This document shows, in pieces, positions 35,019 through 42,872 of a stretch of 64,000 nucleotides of DNA. The translations under genes and the position numbers were made by a program. The stretch is from Streptomyces bikiniensis (GTDB taxonomy: Bacteria; Actinomycetota; Actinomycetes; Streptomycetales; Streptomycetaceae). The stretch covers positions 1 to 64,000 of the forward strand of contig JNWL01000005.1 of NCBI GenBank assembly GCA_000716465.1. Reading direction: 5' to 3'. Numbering within the stretch: the stretch's first letter is position 1; every line of letters starts with the position of its first letter. The notes under the pieces were generated by a model. That model saw nothing but the letters and a program-made list of their open reading frames with translations. It searched no databases and was not told the origin of the DNA.

Positions 35019-35693
35019 CTAAGGGGTCTCGATCTCCGCGTACCGCTGGATCCACGCGTGCATGGCGATGGCGGCGGCGGCCCCCGCGTTGATCGACCGG
35101 GTGGAGCCGAACTGGGCGATCGAGCAGACCGTCTCCACGTGGGCGCGGGCCTCCTCGGTGAGCCCGGGGCCCTCCTGTCCGAAGAGCAGCACGCAGCGGC
35201 GGGGGAGCACGGTCCGCTCCAGCGGCACGGCGCCGGGCAGGTTGTCGATGCCGATGACGGGCAGGCCCTCGGCCGCCGCCCACGAGGTCAGCGACGCGGT
35301 GTCCGGGTGGTGGCGGACGTGCTGGTAGCGGTCGGTGACCATGGCGCCGCGCCGGTTCCAGCGCCGCCGGCCCACGATGTGGACCTCCTTGGCCAGGAAG
35401 GCGTTGGCGGTCCGCACCACCGAGCCGATGTTGAAGTCGTGGCCCCAGTTCTCCACCGCCACGTGGAAGTCGTGGCGCCGGGTGTCCAGGTCGGCGACGA
35501 CCGCCTCGCGCGTCCAGTACCGGTAGCGGTCGACGACGTTGCGCCGGTCGCCGCCGGCGAGCAGCTCGGGGTCGTACCGCTCGCCCTCGGGCCACGGCTC
35601 CGGGTGCGGTCCGACGCCGACCTCGGTGCCGAACCCCTCGTCGTACTGGACCGGCTCCTGCTCGGCCCCGGGCCTCTCTTCGGTGCTGCTCAC
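35019..35693 (-). CDS. TrmH/SpoU-family RNA methyltransferase
   Basis: A 224-residue SPOUT methyltransferase using SAM to 2'-O-methylate RNA. The three SPOUT motifs are visible: DFNIGSVVRTANAF (motif 1), LFGQEGPGLTEEA (motif 2) and IAQFGSTRSINAGAAAAIAMHAW (motif 3, knot). The N-terminal 70 residues are acidic and variable. tRNA or rRNA target unknown. GTG 35693 overlaps the stop of the HTTM gene (GTGA), an unexpected partner for a membrane protein. Confidence 0.9.
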   Translation of the reverse strand: MSSTEERPGAEQEPVQYDEGFGTEVGVGPHPEPWPEGERYDPELLAGGDRRNVVDRYRYWTREAVVADLDTRRHDFHVAVENWGHDFNIGSVVRTANAFLAKEVHIVGRRRWNRRGAMVTDRYQHVRHHPDTASLTSWAAAEGLPVIGIDNLPGAVPLERTVLPRRCVLLFGQEGPGLTEEARAHVETVCSIAQFGSTRSINAGAAAAIAMHAWIQRYAEIETP

Positions 35694-37021
35694 CCGACGA
35701 GGGTACGGGGGCCGTGCTCCCCGCCCGCAGGGCGCTCCCCGTCCGCGGGGCCCTGCGCGTCCGTATGGCGCTGCTCGTCCGCGGGACCCTGCGCGTCCGT
35801 ACGGCGCTGCTCGGGCAGTGCCTTCTCCGGTGCCCGTCGCAGCAGCCGGTCCCGGATCCGGGTCGCCCGCGCGCCCAGGGCCACCAGGAACACCGTCGGC
35901 AGGAACACCGCGTCGGCGGAGATCATCGCCAGCGAGAAGACCGGCAGGCCGAGGAGCACGGCGATCCCGGCGTGCTCCAGCATCATCGCGACGAGCAGGA
36001 CGTTCTTGACCTTGCGGTTGAAGAGCGTGAAGGGGAAGGCGACCTGCACGATCACCGTGCCGTAGGTCAGCACCATCACCATGATCCCGCTGGCGGCGAG
36101 CAGCTCGGAGAGGGTGGGCCAAGGCGTGAAGTAGTCGAGGTGGAGCGGGTAGAACAGCGCGGTGCCGTCCTGCCAGCGCGAGCCCTGGACCTTGTACCAG
36201 CCGGCCGTGGCGTAGATCAGGCAGACCTCCGCCATGAGCACGAGCAGGGCGCCGTTGTGCGCGAGGTTGGCGAGGGCGTCGAGCAGGGTGCGGGGCTCCC
36301 CGGGGGCGTACCGGCAGACCAGCCACCACAGCCCGTTCCCCAGCCAGAGCACCCACAGCAGCACCGGGATCCACCACTCGCCGGTGACGTCGGCGAACCA
36401 GGTGGTGGCCACGAGGAAGCCGCCGAGCACGACCCACAGCAGCGGGCCGGTGAGGTCGCGGCGCGGGGGCTCCCCGGCGCGGGCGGCGCGGTCCTCGCGG
36501 GCCGCCCGCCGGGCGTCGAGGGACCACACCTGCGAGCAGCGGATCAGGACGAGGTAGATCGCGGCGAGGTGGAGGACGTTGTCGCCGCCGTCGCCCACGA
36601 AGACGGCGCGGTTCTGCAGCGACAGCACCCCGGCCATGAAGACCACGGAGACGGCCCGGGTGCGCCAGCCCACCAGGAGGAGGGCGGCGGAGAGCACCGC
36701 GAGTGCGTAGACGATCTCGAACCAGATCCGCCCGTCCGACCAGAGGAGCACGGTGAAGGCCCGGTTGTCGGCGATCAGCCGCTCGGCCATCCCCCATGAC
36801 CAGGGGCTCTCGAAGCCGTACAGCTGGTGCCGGTGCGGCAGCTCGCGCAGCAGGAAGAGCAGCCAGGTCAGCGAGAAGCCGATCCGTACGATCGCGCTCT
36901 GGTACGGGCCGAGGGAGCGGCCGGTGACGGTCTGGACGGCGCGGGTGAGCCGGCGGTCGAAGGGCTCGCGGGCACGCGCGCGCGTGGGCGCGGACACGGG
37001 CGTCGGGGCCGGGGCGCTCAT
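35690..37021 (-). CDS. HTTM-domain integral membrane protein
   Basis: A 443-residue membrane protein with about ten TM segments starting after residue 45 (SAIVRIGFSLTWLLFLL). RAVFVGDGGDNVLHLAAIYLVLIRCSQVWSLDARR matches the HTTM family, which resembles vitamin-K-dependent gamma-carboxylase membrane domains; the hydrophilic carboxylase part is absent. The last ~50 residues are a charged tail with a duplicated TDAQGPADEQR-like unit. It overlaps DUF5819 upstream (ATGA) and TrmH downstream. Function unknown. Confidence 0.8.
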   Translation of the reverse strand: MSAPAPTPVSAPTRARAREPFDRRLTRAVQTVTGRSLGPYQSAIVRIGFSLTWLLFLLRELPHRHQLYGFESPWSWGMAERLIADNRAFTVLLWSDGRIWFEIVYALAVLSAALLLVGWRTRAVSVVFMAGVLSLQNRAVFVGDGGDNVLHLAAIYLVLIRCSQVWSLDARRAAREDRAARAGEPPRRDLTGPLLWVVLGGFLVATTWFADVTGEWWIPVLLWVLWLGNGLWWLVCRYAPGEPRTLLDALANLAHNGALLVLMAEVCLIYATAGWYKVQGSRWQDGTALFYPLHLDYFTPWPTLSELLAASGIMVMVLTYGTVIVQVAFPFTLFNRKVKNVLLVAMMLEHAGIAVLLGLPVFSLAMISADAVFLPTVFLVALGARATRIRDRLLRRAPEKALPEQRRTDAQGPADEQRHTDAQGPADGERPAGGEHGPRTLVG

Positions 37022-37770
37022 CGGGCCTCCTCCGTACGGTTCGGAGCCGCGTCCGCGGGGTTCCGGTCGGCGCCGGCGCCGGGGGACCGGTCGGCGTCGG
37101 TGATCCGCCACCACGGGAAGTCGCGGTAGGTGGGGGCGGAGGTCTTCGGCTTCTCGGTGCCCCACCGCGGCGCGGGGACGGGCCGGGTGACGGCGCGGAG
37201 CTGGACGCGCCGGACGTCGGAGCCGCCGAGGGAGGGCAGGGCGTCGAGCCGCTGCACCGCGATCCGGCGCATGTACTGCTCCGAGAGGCGGCCGCGCAGT
37301 CCGTTGGGTCGGTGCTCGTCGTTGTGCGAGTTGAAGTAGAAGTCCACGGCCCTGCGGAGCTGGTTCTGCTGGGTGTGGCTCGGCATCGGGTTGTGGCGGA
37401 CGGCCTCGGCGTCCTGGGCCGTGAGGTCGATCCAGCCGGTGGTGCGGCGGCCGCCGTCGGCGGTGGCGAGCTCGGCGCGGGCCTCGACGGAGACGTTCTG
37501 CTGGAGCGGGTTGGGCGCGAAGAGCTTCCAGTTCTGCTCGAACTCGGGGTAGATCCAGTCGTCGACGGCCTGGCCGTTCTGCTTGGTCAGCGTGTTGGAC
37601 GGCGCCACGTGCAGGAAGACCATCGCGAGGTGGACGCAGGCGAACACGCCGGTGACGGCGAGCGCGACGGCGACGACGACCTGGTACGGCAGGGAGAGGG
37701 CCATGATCCCGGCGCCCGTCCTGCCCGCCCCGTCCGCCCCGGCCGCGCCCTTTTCGACGTCCGTGTCCAT
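37018..37770 (-). CDS. DUF5819 family protein, single TM
   Basis: A 250-residue protein with one N-terminal TM (about 27-52: LPYQVVVAVALAVTGVFACVHLAMVFL) and an extracytoplasmic domain. That domain holds WKLFAPNPLQQNVSVEARAEL, typical of DUF5819, and WIDLT. The C-terminus is Pro/Ala/Asp-rich and disordered. It is first in DUF5819-HTTM-trmH, linked by 4-nt overlaps. The pairing suggests the soluble domain works with the HTTM membrane protein, but no activity is known. Confidence 0.75.
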   Translation of the reverse strand: MDTDVEKGAAGADGAGRTGAGIMALSLPYQVVVAVALAVTGVFACVHLAMVFLHVAPSNTLTKQNGQAVDDWIYPEFEQNWKLFAPNPLQQNVSVEARAELATADGGRRTTGWIDLTAQDAEAVRHNPMPSHTQQNQLRRAVDFYFNSHNDEHRPNGLRGRLSEQYMRRIAVQRLDALPSLGGSDVRRVQLRAVTRPVPAPRWGTEKPKTSAPTYRDFPWWRITDADRSPGAGADRNPADAAPNRTEEAR

Positions 37771-37800
37771 CCCGCCCCGATCCCGATCGGCCCACCTCGG

Positions 37801-37868
37801 TTATCCACAGGGTTGACACCATACGGGCCGCCGTCTCACCATTGAAGCCAATGAACCGAACGATCGGT
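37801..37868 (+). promoter_or_regulatory. paaA promoter region with DnaA box and TetR-type operator
   Basis: TTATCCACA at 37801-37809 is a perfect DnaA box. TTGACA (37813-37818) is a good -35, with a weak -10 near CACCAT (37837-37842). ACCGAACGATCGGT (37855-37868) is a perfect palindrome just downstream and 14 bp before ATG 37883, so a bound repressor would block transcription. Confidence 0.7.
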
Positions 37869-37882
37869 CGGTAGGGGATCTG

Positions 37883-38917
37883 ATGACTGCGGTGACGGCG
37901 GGAACGGCAGGGAGCGCGGGTACGGCGGGCGGCGCGGGCACGATCGGCGCGGCGGACGCGGCCGCGGTGGAGGCGGCCGCCCACGAGGCCGTGTTCGACG
38001 CCGCCGTCGCCGCCGACGAGCGCATCGAGCCGCGCGACTGGATGCCCGAGGCCTACCGCGCCTCGCTCGTCCGGCAGATCGCGCAGCACGCCCACTCCGA
38101 GATCATCGGCATGCAGCCCGAGGCGAACTGGATCACCCGCGCCCCCTCGCTGCGCCGCAAGGCGATCCTGATGGCCAAGGTGCAGGACGAGGCGGGCCAC
38201 GGCCTCTACCTGTACAGCGCGGCGGAGACCCTCGGCACCAGCCGCGACGAGCTGCTCGACAAGCTCCACTCCGGCCGCCAGAAATACTCCTCGATCTTCA
38301 ACTACCCCACGCTGACCTGGGCCGACGTCGGCGCGATCGGCTGGCTGGTGGACGGTGCCGCGATCACCAACCAGGTCCCCCTGTGCCGCTGCTCCTACGG
38401 CCCGTACGCCCGCGCGATGGTCCGGGTCTGCAAGGAGGAGTCCTTCCACCAGCGCCAGGGGTACGAGGCGCTGCTCGCCCTGTCGAACGGCACCGAGGCC
38501 CAGCACGCCATGGCGCAGGACGCGGTGAACCGCTGGTGGTGGCCCTCGCTGATGATGTTCGGCCCGCCGGACGACGAGTCGACCCACACGGCCCAGGCGA
38601 TGGCCTGGAAGATCAAGCGCCACTCCAACGACGAGCTGCGGCAGCGCTTCGTCGACATCGCCGCGCCCCAGGCCGACGCGCTCGGCCTCACCCTCCCCGA
38701 CCCGGACCTCCGGTGGAACGAGGAGCGCGGGCACTACGACTTCGGACCGATCGACTGGACCGAGTTCTGGGACGTCCTCAAGGGGAACGGCCCCTGCAAC
38801 GACCAGCGGCTGAGCAAGCGGCGCCAGGCCCACGAGGACGGCGCCTGGGTCAGGGAAGCGGCGGCGGCCCACGCGGAGAAGCACACCGGCGGGAACAACG
38901 GGAAGGCACAGGCATGA
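37883..38917 (+). CDS. paaA: 1,2-phenylacetyl-CoA epoxidase subunit PaaA
   Basis: A 344-residue catalytic subunit of the diiron monooxygenase that epoxidises the ring of phenylacetyl-CoA. Ferritin-like diiron ligands are in [22 protein letters not shown] and [26 protein letters not shown] and [17 protein letters not shown] are PaaA signatures. The first ~30 residues are an extra Gly/Thr/Ala low-complexity extension. First gene of paaABCDE, all tightly overlapping. Confidence 0.95.
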   Translation: MTAVTAGTAGSAGTAGGAGTIGAADAAAVEAAAHEAVFDAAVAADERIEPRDWMPEAYRASLVRQIAQHAHSEIIGMQPEANWITRAPSLRRKAILMAKVQDEAGHGLYLYSAAETLGTSRDELLDKLHSGRQKYSSIFNYPTLTWADVGAIGWLVDGAAITNQVPLCRCSYGPYARAMVRVCKEESFHQRQGYEALLALSNGTEAQHAMAQDAVNRWWWPSLMMFGPPDDESTHTAQAMAWKIKRHSNDELRQRFVDIAAPQADALGLTLPDPDLRWNEERGHYDFGPIDWTEFWDVLKGNGPCNDQRLSKRRQAHEDGAWVREAAAAHAEKHTGGNNGKAQA

Positions 38918-39201
38918 CGAGCGACGGTTGGCCGCTGTGGGAGGTGTTCGTGCGCTCGCGCCGCGGACTGTCCCACACCCACGCGGGCAGTCTCCACGCG
39001 CCCGACGCGGAGATGGCCCTGCGCAACGCCCGCGACCTGTACACCCGCAGGAGCGAGGGCGTCTCGATCTGGGTGGTGCCCTCCGCGGCGATCACCGCCT
39101 CCTCGCCCGACGAGAAGGACCCCTTCTTCGACCCGGCGGCGGACAAGCCCTACCGCCACCCGACCTTCTACGAGATCCCGGAGGGGGTGAAGCACCTGTG
39201 A
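38914..39201 (+). CDS. paaB: 1,2-phenylacetyl-CoA epoxidase subunit PaaB
   Basis: A 95-residue subunit that bridges PaaA/PaaC complexes. [26 protein letters not shown] and [23 protein letters not shown] are characteristic. Start ATG overlaps the paaA stop (ATGA), and the stop overlaps paaC (GTGA). Confidence 0.95.
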   Translation: MTSDGWPLWEVFVRSRRGLSHTHAGSLHAPDAEMALRNARDLYTRRSEGVSIWVVPSAAITASSPDEKDPFFDPAADKPYRHPTFYEIPEGVKHL

Positions 39202-39944
39202 GCACCCCCGACACCTCCGGGAGCGCCACCGCCGCCGTGCCCGTCGGCGCGGCCCTCGCCCTCGCTGACGACGCCCTGGTCCTCTCCCACCGCCTGGGGG
39301 AGTGGGCCGGTTCCGCCCCCGTCCTGGAGGAGGAGGTCGCCCTGGCCAACATCGCGCTGGACCTGCTCGGCCAGGCCCGCGTCCTGCTCTCACTCGTCGG
39401 TGACGAGGACGAACTGGCCTACCTCCGCGAGGAGCGCTCCTTCCGGAACGTCCAGCTCGTCGAGCAGCCGAACGGCGACTTCGCCCACACCATCGCCCGG
39501 CAGCTGTACTTCTCCACCTACCAGCACCTGCTGTACGCGCGGCTGGCCTCCGGCGACGGGCCCTTCGCCGGTCTCGCGGCGAAGGCCGTCAAGGAGGTCG
39601 CCTACCACCGGGACCACGCCGAGCACTGGACGCTGCGGCTCGGCGACGGCACCCCCGAGAGCCACGAGCGGATGAGCCGGGCCTGCGAGGCCCTGTGGCG
39701 GTACACCGGCGAGCTGTTCCAGCCGGTCGAGGGGCTCGACGTGGACCACGCGGCCCTGGAGAGCGCCTGGCTGGAGTCGGTGGCGGACGTCCTCGGCAGG
39801 GCGACGCTCGCCGTGCCCTCCGGGCCGCGCACCGGCGCCTGGAGCGCGGGCGCGGGCCGCCAGGGCCTGCACACCGAACCCTTCGGGCGGATGCTGGCCG
39901 AGATGCAGCACCTGCACCGCAGCCACCCGGGGGCGTCGTGGTGA
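39198..39944 (+). CDS. paaC: 1,2-phenylacetyl-CoA epoxidase subunit PaaC
   Basis: A 248-residue structural partner of PaaA with a ferritin-like fold. DDALVLSHRLGEWAGSAPVLEEEVALANIALDLLGQAR and YLREERSFRNVQLVEQPNGDFAHTIARQLYFSTYQ are family hallmarks; AYHRDHAEHW follows. It keeps the fold but is not the catalytic diiron subunit. GTG 39198 overlaps the paaB stop. Confidence 0.95.
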   Translation: MSTPDTSGSATAAVPVGAALALADDALVLSHRLGEWAGSAPVLEEEVALANIALDLLGQARVLLSLVGDEDELAYLREERSFRNVQLVEQPNGDFAHTIARQLYFSTYQHLLYARLASGDGPFAGLAAKAVKEVAYHRDHAEHWTLRLGDGTPESHERMSRACEALWRYTGELFQPVEGLDVDHAALESAWLESVADVLGRATLAVPSGPRTGAWSAGAGRQGLHTEPFGRMLAEMQHLHRSHPGASW

Positions 39945-40435
39945 CCATGACGGCCCTGGAGGAGGAGCTGAGCCGGATCGCCGGCGCGGTCCCCGACCCC
40001 GAGCTGCCCGTCCTCACCCTGGAGGAGCTGGGCGTGATGCGGGGCGTCCACGTCACCGGACCCGGCCGGGTCGAAGTCACCCTCACCCCGACGTACACGG
40101 GCTGCCCGGCGATCGAGGCCATGTCGTCGGACATCGAGAGCGCCCTCCACGCCCACGGGGTCCCCGAGGTCTCCGTCGTCACGGTCCTCACCCCGGCGTG
40201 GTCCACCGACGACATCAGCGAGGAGGGGCGGCGCAAGCTCACCGAGTTCGGCATCGCCCCGCCGCGCCCGCAGGGCCCGGCCGGCGGTCCCGTGCCGCTG
40301 ACGCTCGCGATCCGCTGCCCGCACTGCGGCTCCACCGACACCGAGCTCCTGAGCCGCTTCTCCTCCACCGCGTGCAAGGCCCTGCGCCGCTGCACGGCCT
40401 GCCGCGAACCGTTCGACCACTTCAAGGAGCTGTAG
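39941..40435 (+). CDS. paaD: Phenylacetate degradation protein PaaD (Fe-S assembly-type)
   Basis: A 164-residue MIP18/DUF59-family protein. VPDPELPVLTLEELGVMRGV and PTYTGCPAIEAM form the DUF59 core. A C-terminal four-Cys zinc-ribbon-like segment is CPHCGSTDTELLSRFSSTACKALRRCTACREPF. PaaD is thought to help mature the Fe-S/diiron centres of the epoxidase system. GTG 39941 overlaps the paaC stop; ATG 39947 is an alternative. Confidence 0.93.
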   Translation: MTMTALEEELSRIAGAVPDPELPVLTLEELGVMRGVHVTGPGRVEVTLTPTYTGCPAIEAMSSDIESALHAHGVPEVSVVTVLTPAWSTDDISEEGRRKLTEFGIAPPRPQGPAGGPVPLTLAIRCPHCGSTDTELLSRFSSTACKALRRCTACREPFDHFKEL

Positions 40436-41524
40436 ATGGTGTCCTCAGGCGCGGGACGGGCCGGGTTCCATCCGCTCAGGGTCAGCGAGGTCGAGCGGCT
40501 CACGGACGACTCCGTGGCCGTCACCTTCGCGGTCCCGCCCGAGCTGCACGAGGCCTACCGGCACCTGCCCGGCCAGCACCTCGCGCTGCGGCGCACCGGC
40601 GAGCGGGGCGAGGAGGTCCGGCGCACGTACTCGATCTGCGCCCCCGCCGCTCCGGTCGGCGAGCCGCCCGTCCTGCGCGTCGGCATCCGGCTCGTGGACG
40701 GCGGCGCGTTCTCGACGTACGCGCTCAAGGAGCTGGCCGCCGGCGACCTCGTGGAGGTCATGGAGCCGACGGGCCGCTTCACGCTCGCCCCGCGCCCCGG
40801 CTACTTCGCGGCCGTCGTCGGCGGCAGCGGCATCACCCCGGTGCTCTCGATGGCGGCCACCCTGCTCGCCCGCGAGCCGGAGGCCCGGTTCTGCCTGGTC
40901 CGGAGCGACCGCACCACCGCGTCCACGATGTTCCTGGACGAGGTGGCCGACCTGAAGGACCGCTACCCCGGCCGCTTCCAGCTGGTCACCGTGCTCTCCC
41001 GGGAGGAGCAGCAGGCGGGCCTGCCGTCGGGCCGGCTCGACCGCGAGCGGCTCGCGGGGCTGCTCCCCGCACTGCTGCCGGTCGGCGAGGTGGACGGCTG
41101 GTTCCTGTGCGGCCCGTTCGGCCTGGTGCAGGGCGCCGAGCGTGCGCTGCGCGACCTGGGCGTCGACCGGGGCCGGATCCACCAGGAGATCTTCCACGTC
41201 GACGACGGCTCCGCACCCGTGGCGGCTCCGGCGGCCGACGCCCCCGCGCACGCCACCCTGACCGCGACCCTGCACGGCCGGTCCGGCACCTGGCCGGTGG
41301 AACGGGGCGAGACGCTCCTGGACACCGTGCTCCGGGCCCGCGCGGACGCCCCGTACGCCTGCAAGGGCGGGGTGTGCGGCACCTGCCGGGCCTTCGTGGT
41401 CGGCGGGGAGGTGCGGATGGACCGCAACTTCGCCCTGGAGCCGGACGAGACGGAGGCCGGTTACGTCCTGGCCTGCCAGTCCCGCCCTACCACCGCCGAC
41501 GTGGAGCTGGACTTCGACCGCTGA
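40436..41524 (+). CDS. paaE: 1,2-phenylacetyl-CoA epoxidase reductase PaaE
   Basis: A 362-residue flavoprotein that passes electrons from NAD(P)H to PaaA. FAD-binding RRTYSICAPA, NAD-binding VVGGSGITPVLSM and CGPFGLVQG. A C-terminal plant-type [2Fe-2S] domain has CKGGVCGTC and a later LACQ cysteine. ATG directly follows the paaD stop (TAGATG). Last gene of the operon. paaK, paaG and paaI are not in the window. Confidence 0.95.
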   Translation: MVSSGAGRAGFHPLRVSEVERLTDDSVAVTFAVPPELHEAYRHLPGQHLALRRTGERGEEVRRTYSICAPAAPVGEPPVLRVGIRLVDGGAFSTYALKELAAGDLVEVMEPTGRFTLAPRPGYFAAVVGGSGITPVLSMAATLLAREPEARFCLVRSDRTTASTMFLDEVADLKDRYPGRFQLVTVLSREEQQAGLPSGRLDRERLAGLLPALLPVGEVDGWFLCGPFGLVQGAERALRDLGVDRGRIHQEIFHVDDGSAPVAAPAADAPAHATLTATLHGRSGTWPVERGETLLDTVLRARADAPYACKGGVCGTCRAFVVGGEVRMDRNFALEPDETEAGYVLACQSRPTTADVELDFDR

Positions 41525-41557
41525 CGGAATCTGAACGAAGGGAACGGGGAACGGCGC

Positions 41558-41584
41558 GGGCCCTGTCTCCGGGCCCCGGCCCGG
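41558..41584. terminator. GC hairpin between paaE and rhodanese gene
   Basis: CCGGGCC (41569-41575), CC loop, GGCCCGG (41578-41584), inside a wider GGGCCC repeat from 41558. It separates two convergent genes. GC-only stem without a T tract, so confidence is low. Confidence 0.4.
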
Positions 41585-41587
41585 GGG

Positions 41588-41932
41588 TCAGAGGACGAAC
41601 GCCTCGGCGCCGTTCTCCGCCACCATCGGGCGCCCGGCGCCGTCCCAGGCGAGCATCCCGCCGTCGATGTTCACCGCGTCGAAGCCCTGCTGGAGCAGGT
41701 ACTGCGTGACCTGGGCCGACCGGCCGCCCACCCGGCACATCACATAGGCCCGGCCGTGCTCGGCCAGGGACTCGGTGACCTCGCCGAAGCGGGCCACGAA
41801 GTCGCTCATCGGCACGTGCACCGCGCCCTCGACGTGCCCGGCCGCCCACTCGTTCTCCTCCCTGACGTCCAGCACCAGGGCATCGGCCGGCACGGAAGCC
41901 GCGTCCACCGAGGGCAGCGGGGAGACATTCAT
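41588..41932 (-). CDS. Rhodanese-like sulfurtransferase domain protein
   Basis: A 114-residue single rhodanese domain. VLDVREENEWAAGHVEGAVHVPMSDF is the N-terminal signature and YVMCRVGGRSAQVTQYL carries the active-site Cys, which forms a persulfide in sulfur transfer. Final GGMLAWDGAGRP is also typical. ATG 41932. Specific acceptor unknown. Confidence 0.92.
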   Translation of the reverse strand: MNVSPLPSVDAASVPADALVLDVREENEWAAGHVEGAVHVPMSDFVARFGEVTESLAEHGRAYVMCRVGGRSAQVTQYLLQQGFDAVNIDGGMLAWDGAGRPMVAENGAEAFVL

Positions 41933-41988
41933 GGGACCGGCCTTCTCTCGTCAGAACCGCCCGAAGGGCCTCGGGCGCACGGAAAAAC

Positions 41989-42831
41989 CTACTGCACCAG
42001 ACCGGACAGCTCGTTCTCCCGCTCGGAGACCTGCGCGAGCAGCTGCTCGGCGATCTCCTCCAGGAGCCGGTCCGGGTCGTCCGGCGCCATCCGCAGCATC
42101 GCGCCGATCGCGCTCTCCTCCAGCTCGCGCGCCAGCGCCGACAGCATGTCCTTGCGCTCCGCCAGCCACTCCAGGCGCGCGTACAGTTCCTCGCTCTCGT
42201 CGAGCCGCTCCTCGGCCGGCGCCGGACCGGCCTCCCACTCGGCGGACAGCTCGCGCAGCAGGCGCTCGTCGCCCCGGGCGTAGGCGGCGTTCACCCGGGT
42301 GATGAACTCCTCGCGCCGCTTCCGCTCGCCCTCCTCGCGGGCCAGGTCGGGGTGGGCCTTGCGGGCCAGCTCGCGGTAGAGCCTGCGGGCCTCCTCGCCG
42401 GGCCGGACCCGCTTCGGCGGCTGGACCGGCCGCTCGGTGAGCATGGCGGCCGCCTCGGGGGAGAGGCCGTCGGCGTCGATCCAGTCGTGGAACAGCTCCT
42501 CCACCCCGGGCATCGGCATGACCGCCGCCCGGGCCTCCCGGGCCCGCCGCAGGTCCTCCGGATCGCCGGTGCGCGCCGCCCGGGCCTCGGCGATCTGCGC
42601 CTCCAGCTCGTCGAGCCGCGCGTACATCGGGCCGAGCCGCTGGTGGTGCAGCCGGGAGAAGTTCTCCACCTCGACCCGGAAGGTCTCGACGGCGATCTCG
42701 AACTCGATCAACGCCTGCTCGGCCGCCCGCACGGCGCGCGCGAGCCGTGCCTCGGGACGCTCGTCGCCCCCGGTGTCCGCGCCCTGCTCCAGGCCCTGGT
42801 CCACGTCGCTGTCCTCGCTCCGGCTCGTCAC
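41989..42831 (-). CDS. J-domain-like protein with N-terminal coiled coil
   Basis: A 280-residue cytosolic protein. Residues about 30-110 are Glu/Arg/Ala-rich and predicted coiled coil. RLYRELARKAHPDLAREEGERKRREEFITRVNAAYARGD contains the HPD triad (160-162) in J-domain-like helices II-III, which in DnaJ proteins stimulate Hsp70 ATPase. Helix I is less clear and zinc-finger and C-terminal DnaJ domains are absent, so it would be a class C co-chaperone. GTG 42831 is the only reasonable start, with GGGAGG directly before it. Confidence 0.7.
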   Translation of the reverse strand: MTSRSEDSDVDQGLEQGADTGGDERPEARLARAVRAAEQALIEFEIAVETFRVEVENFSRLHHQRLGPMYARLDELEAQIAEARAARTGDPEDLRRAREARAAVMPMPGVEELFHDWIDADGLSPEAAAMLTERPVQPPKRVRPGEEARRLYRELARKAHPDLAREEGERKRREEFITRVNAAYARGDERLLRELSAEWEAGPAPAEERLDESEELYARLEWLAERKDMLSALARELEESAIGAMLRMAPDDPDRLLEEIAEQLLAQVSERENELSGLVQ

Positions 42832-42872
42832 CCTCCCAGCGTAAGGGGCGGGGACTCCGGCCCAGCGCCGCG

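Noticed and set aside
31611..36065. A 1484-codon plus-strand open frame across paaH, paaN and trmH
   Set aside because: It runs antisense or out of frame to three genes with clear catalytic motifs.
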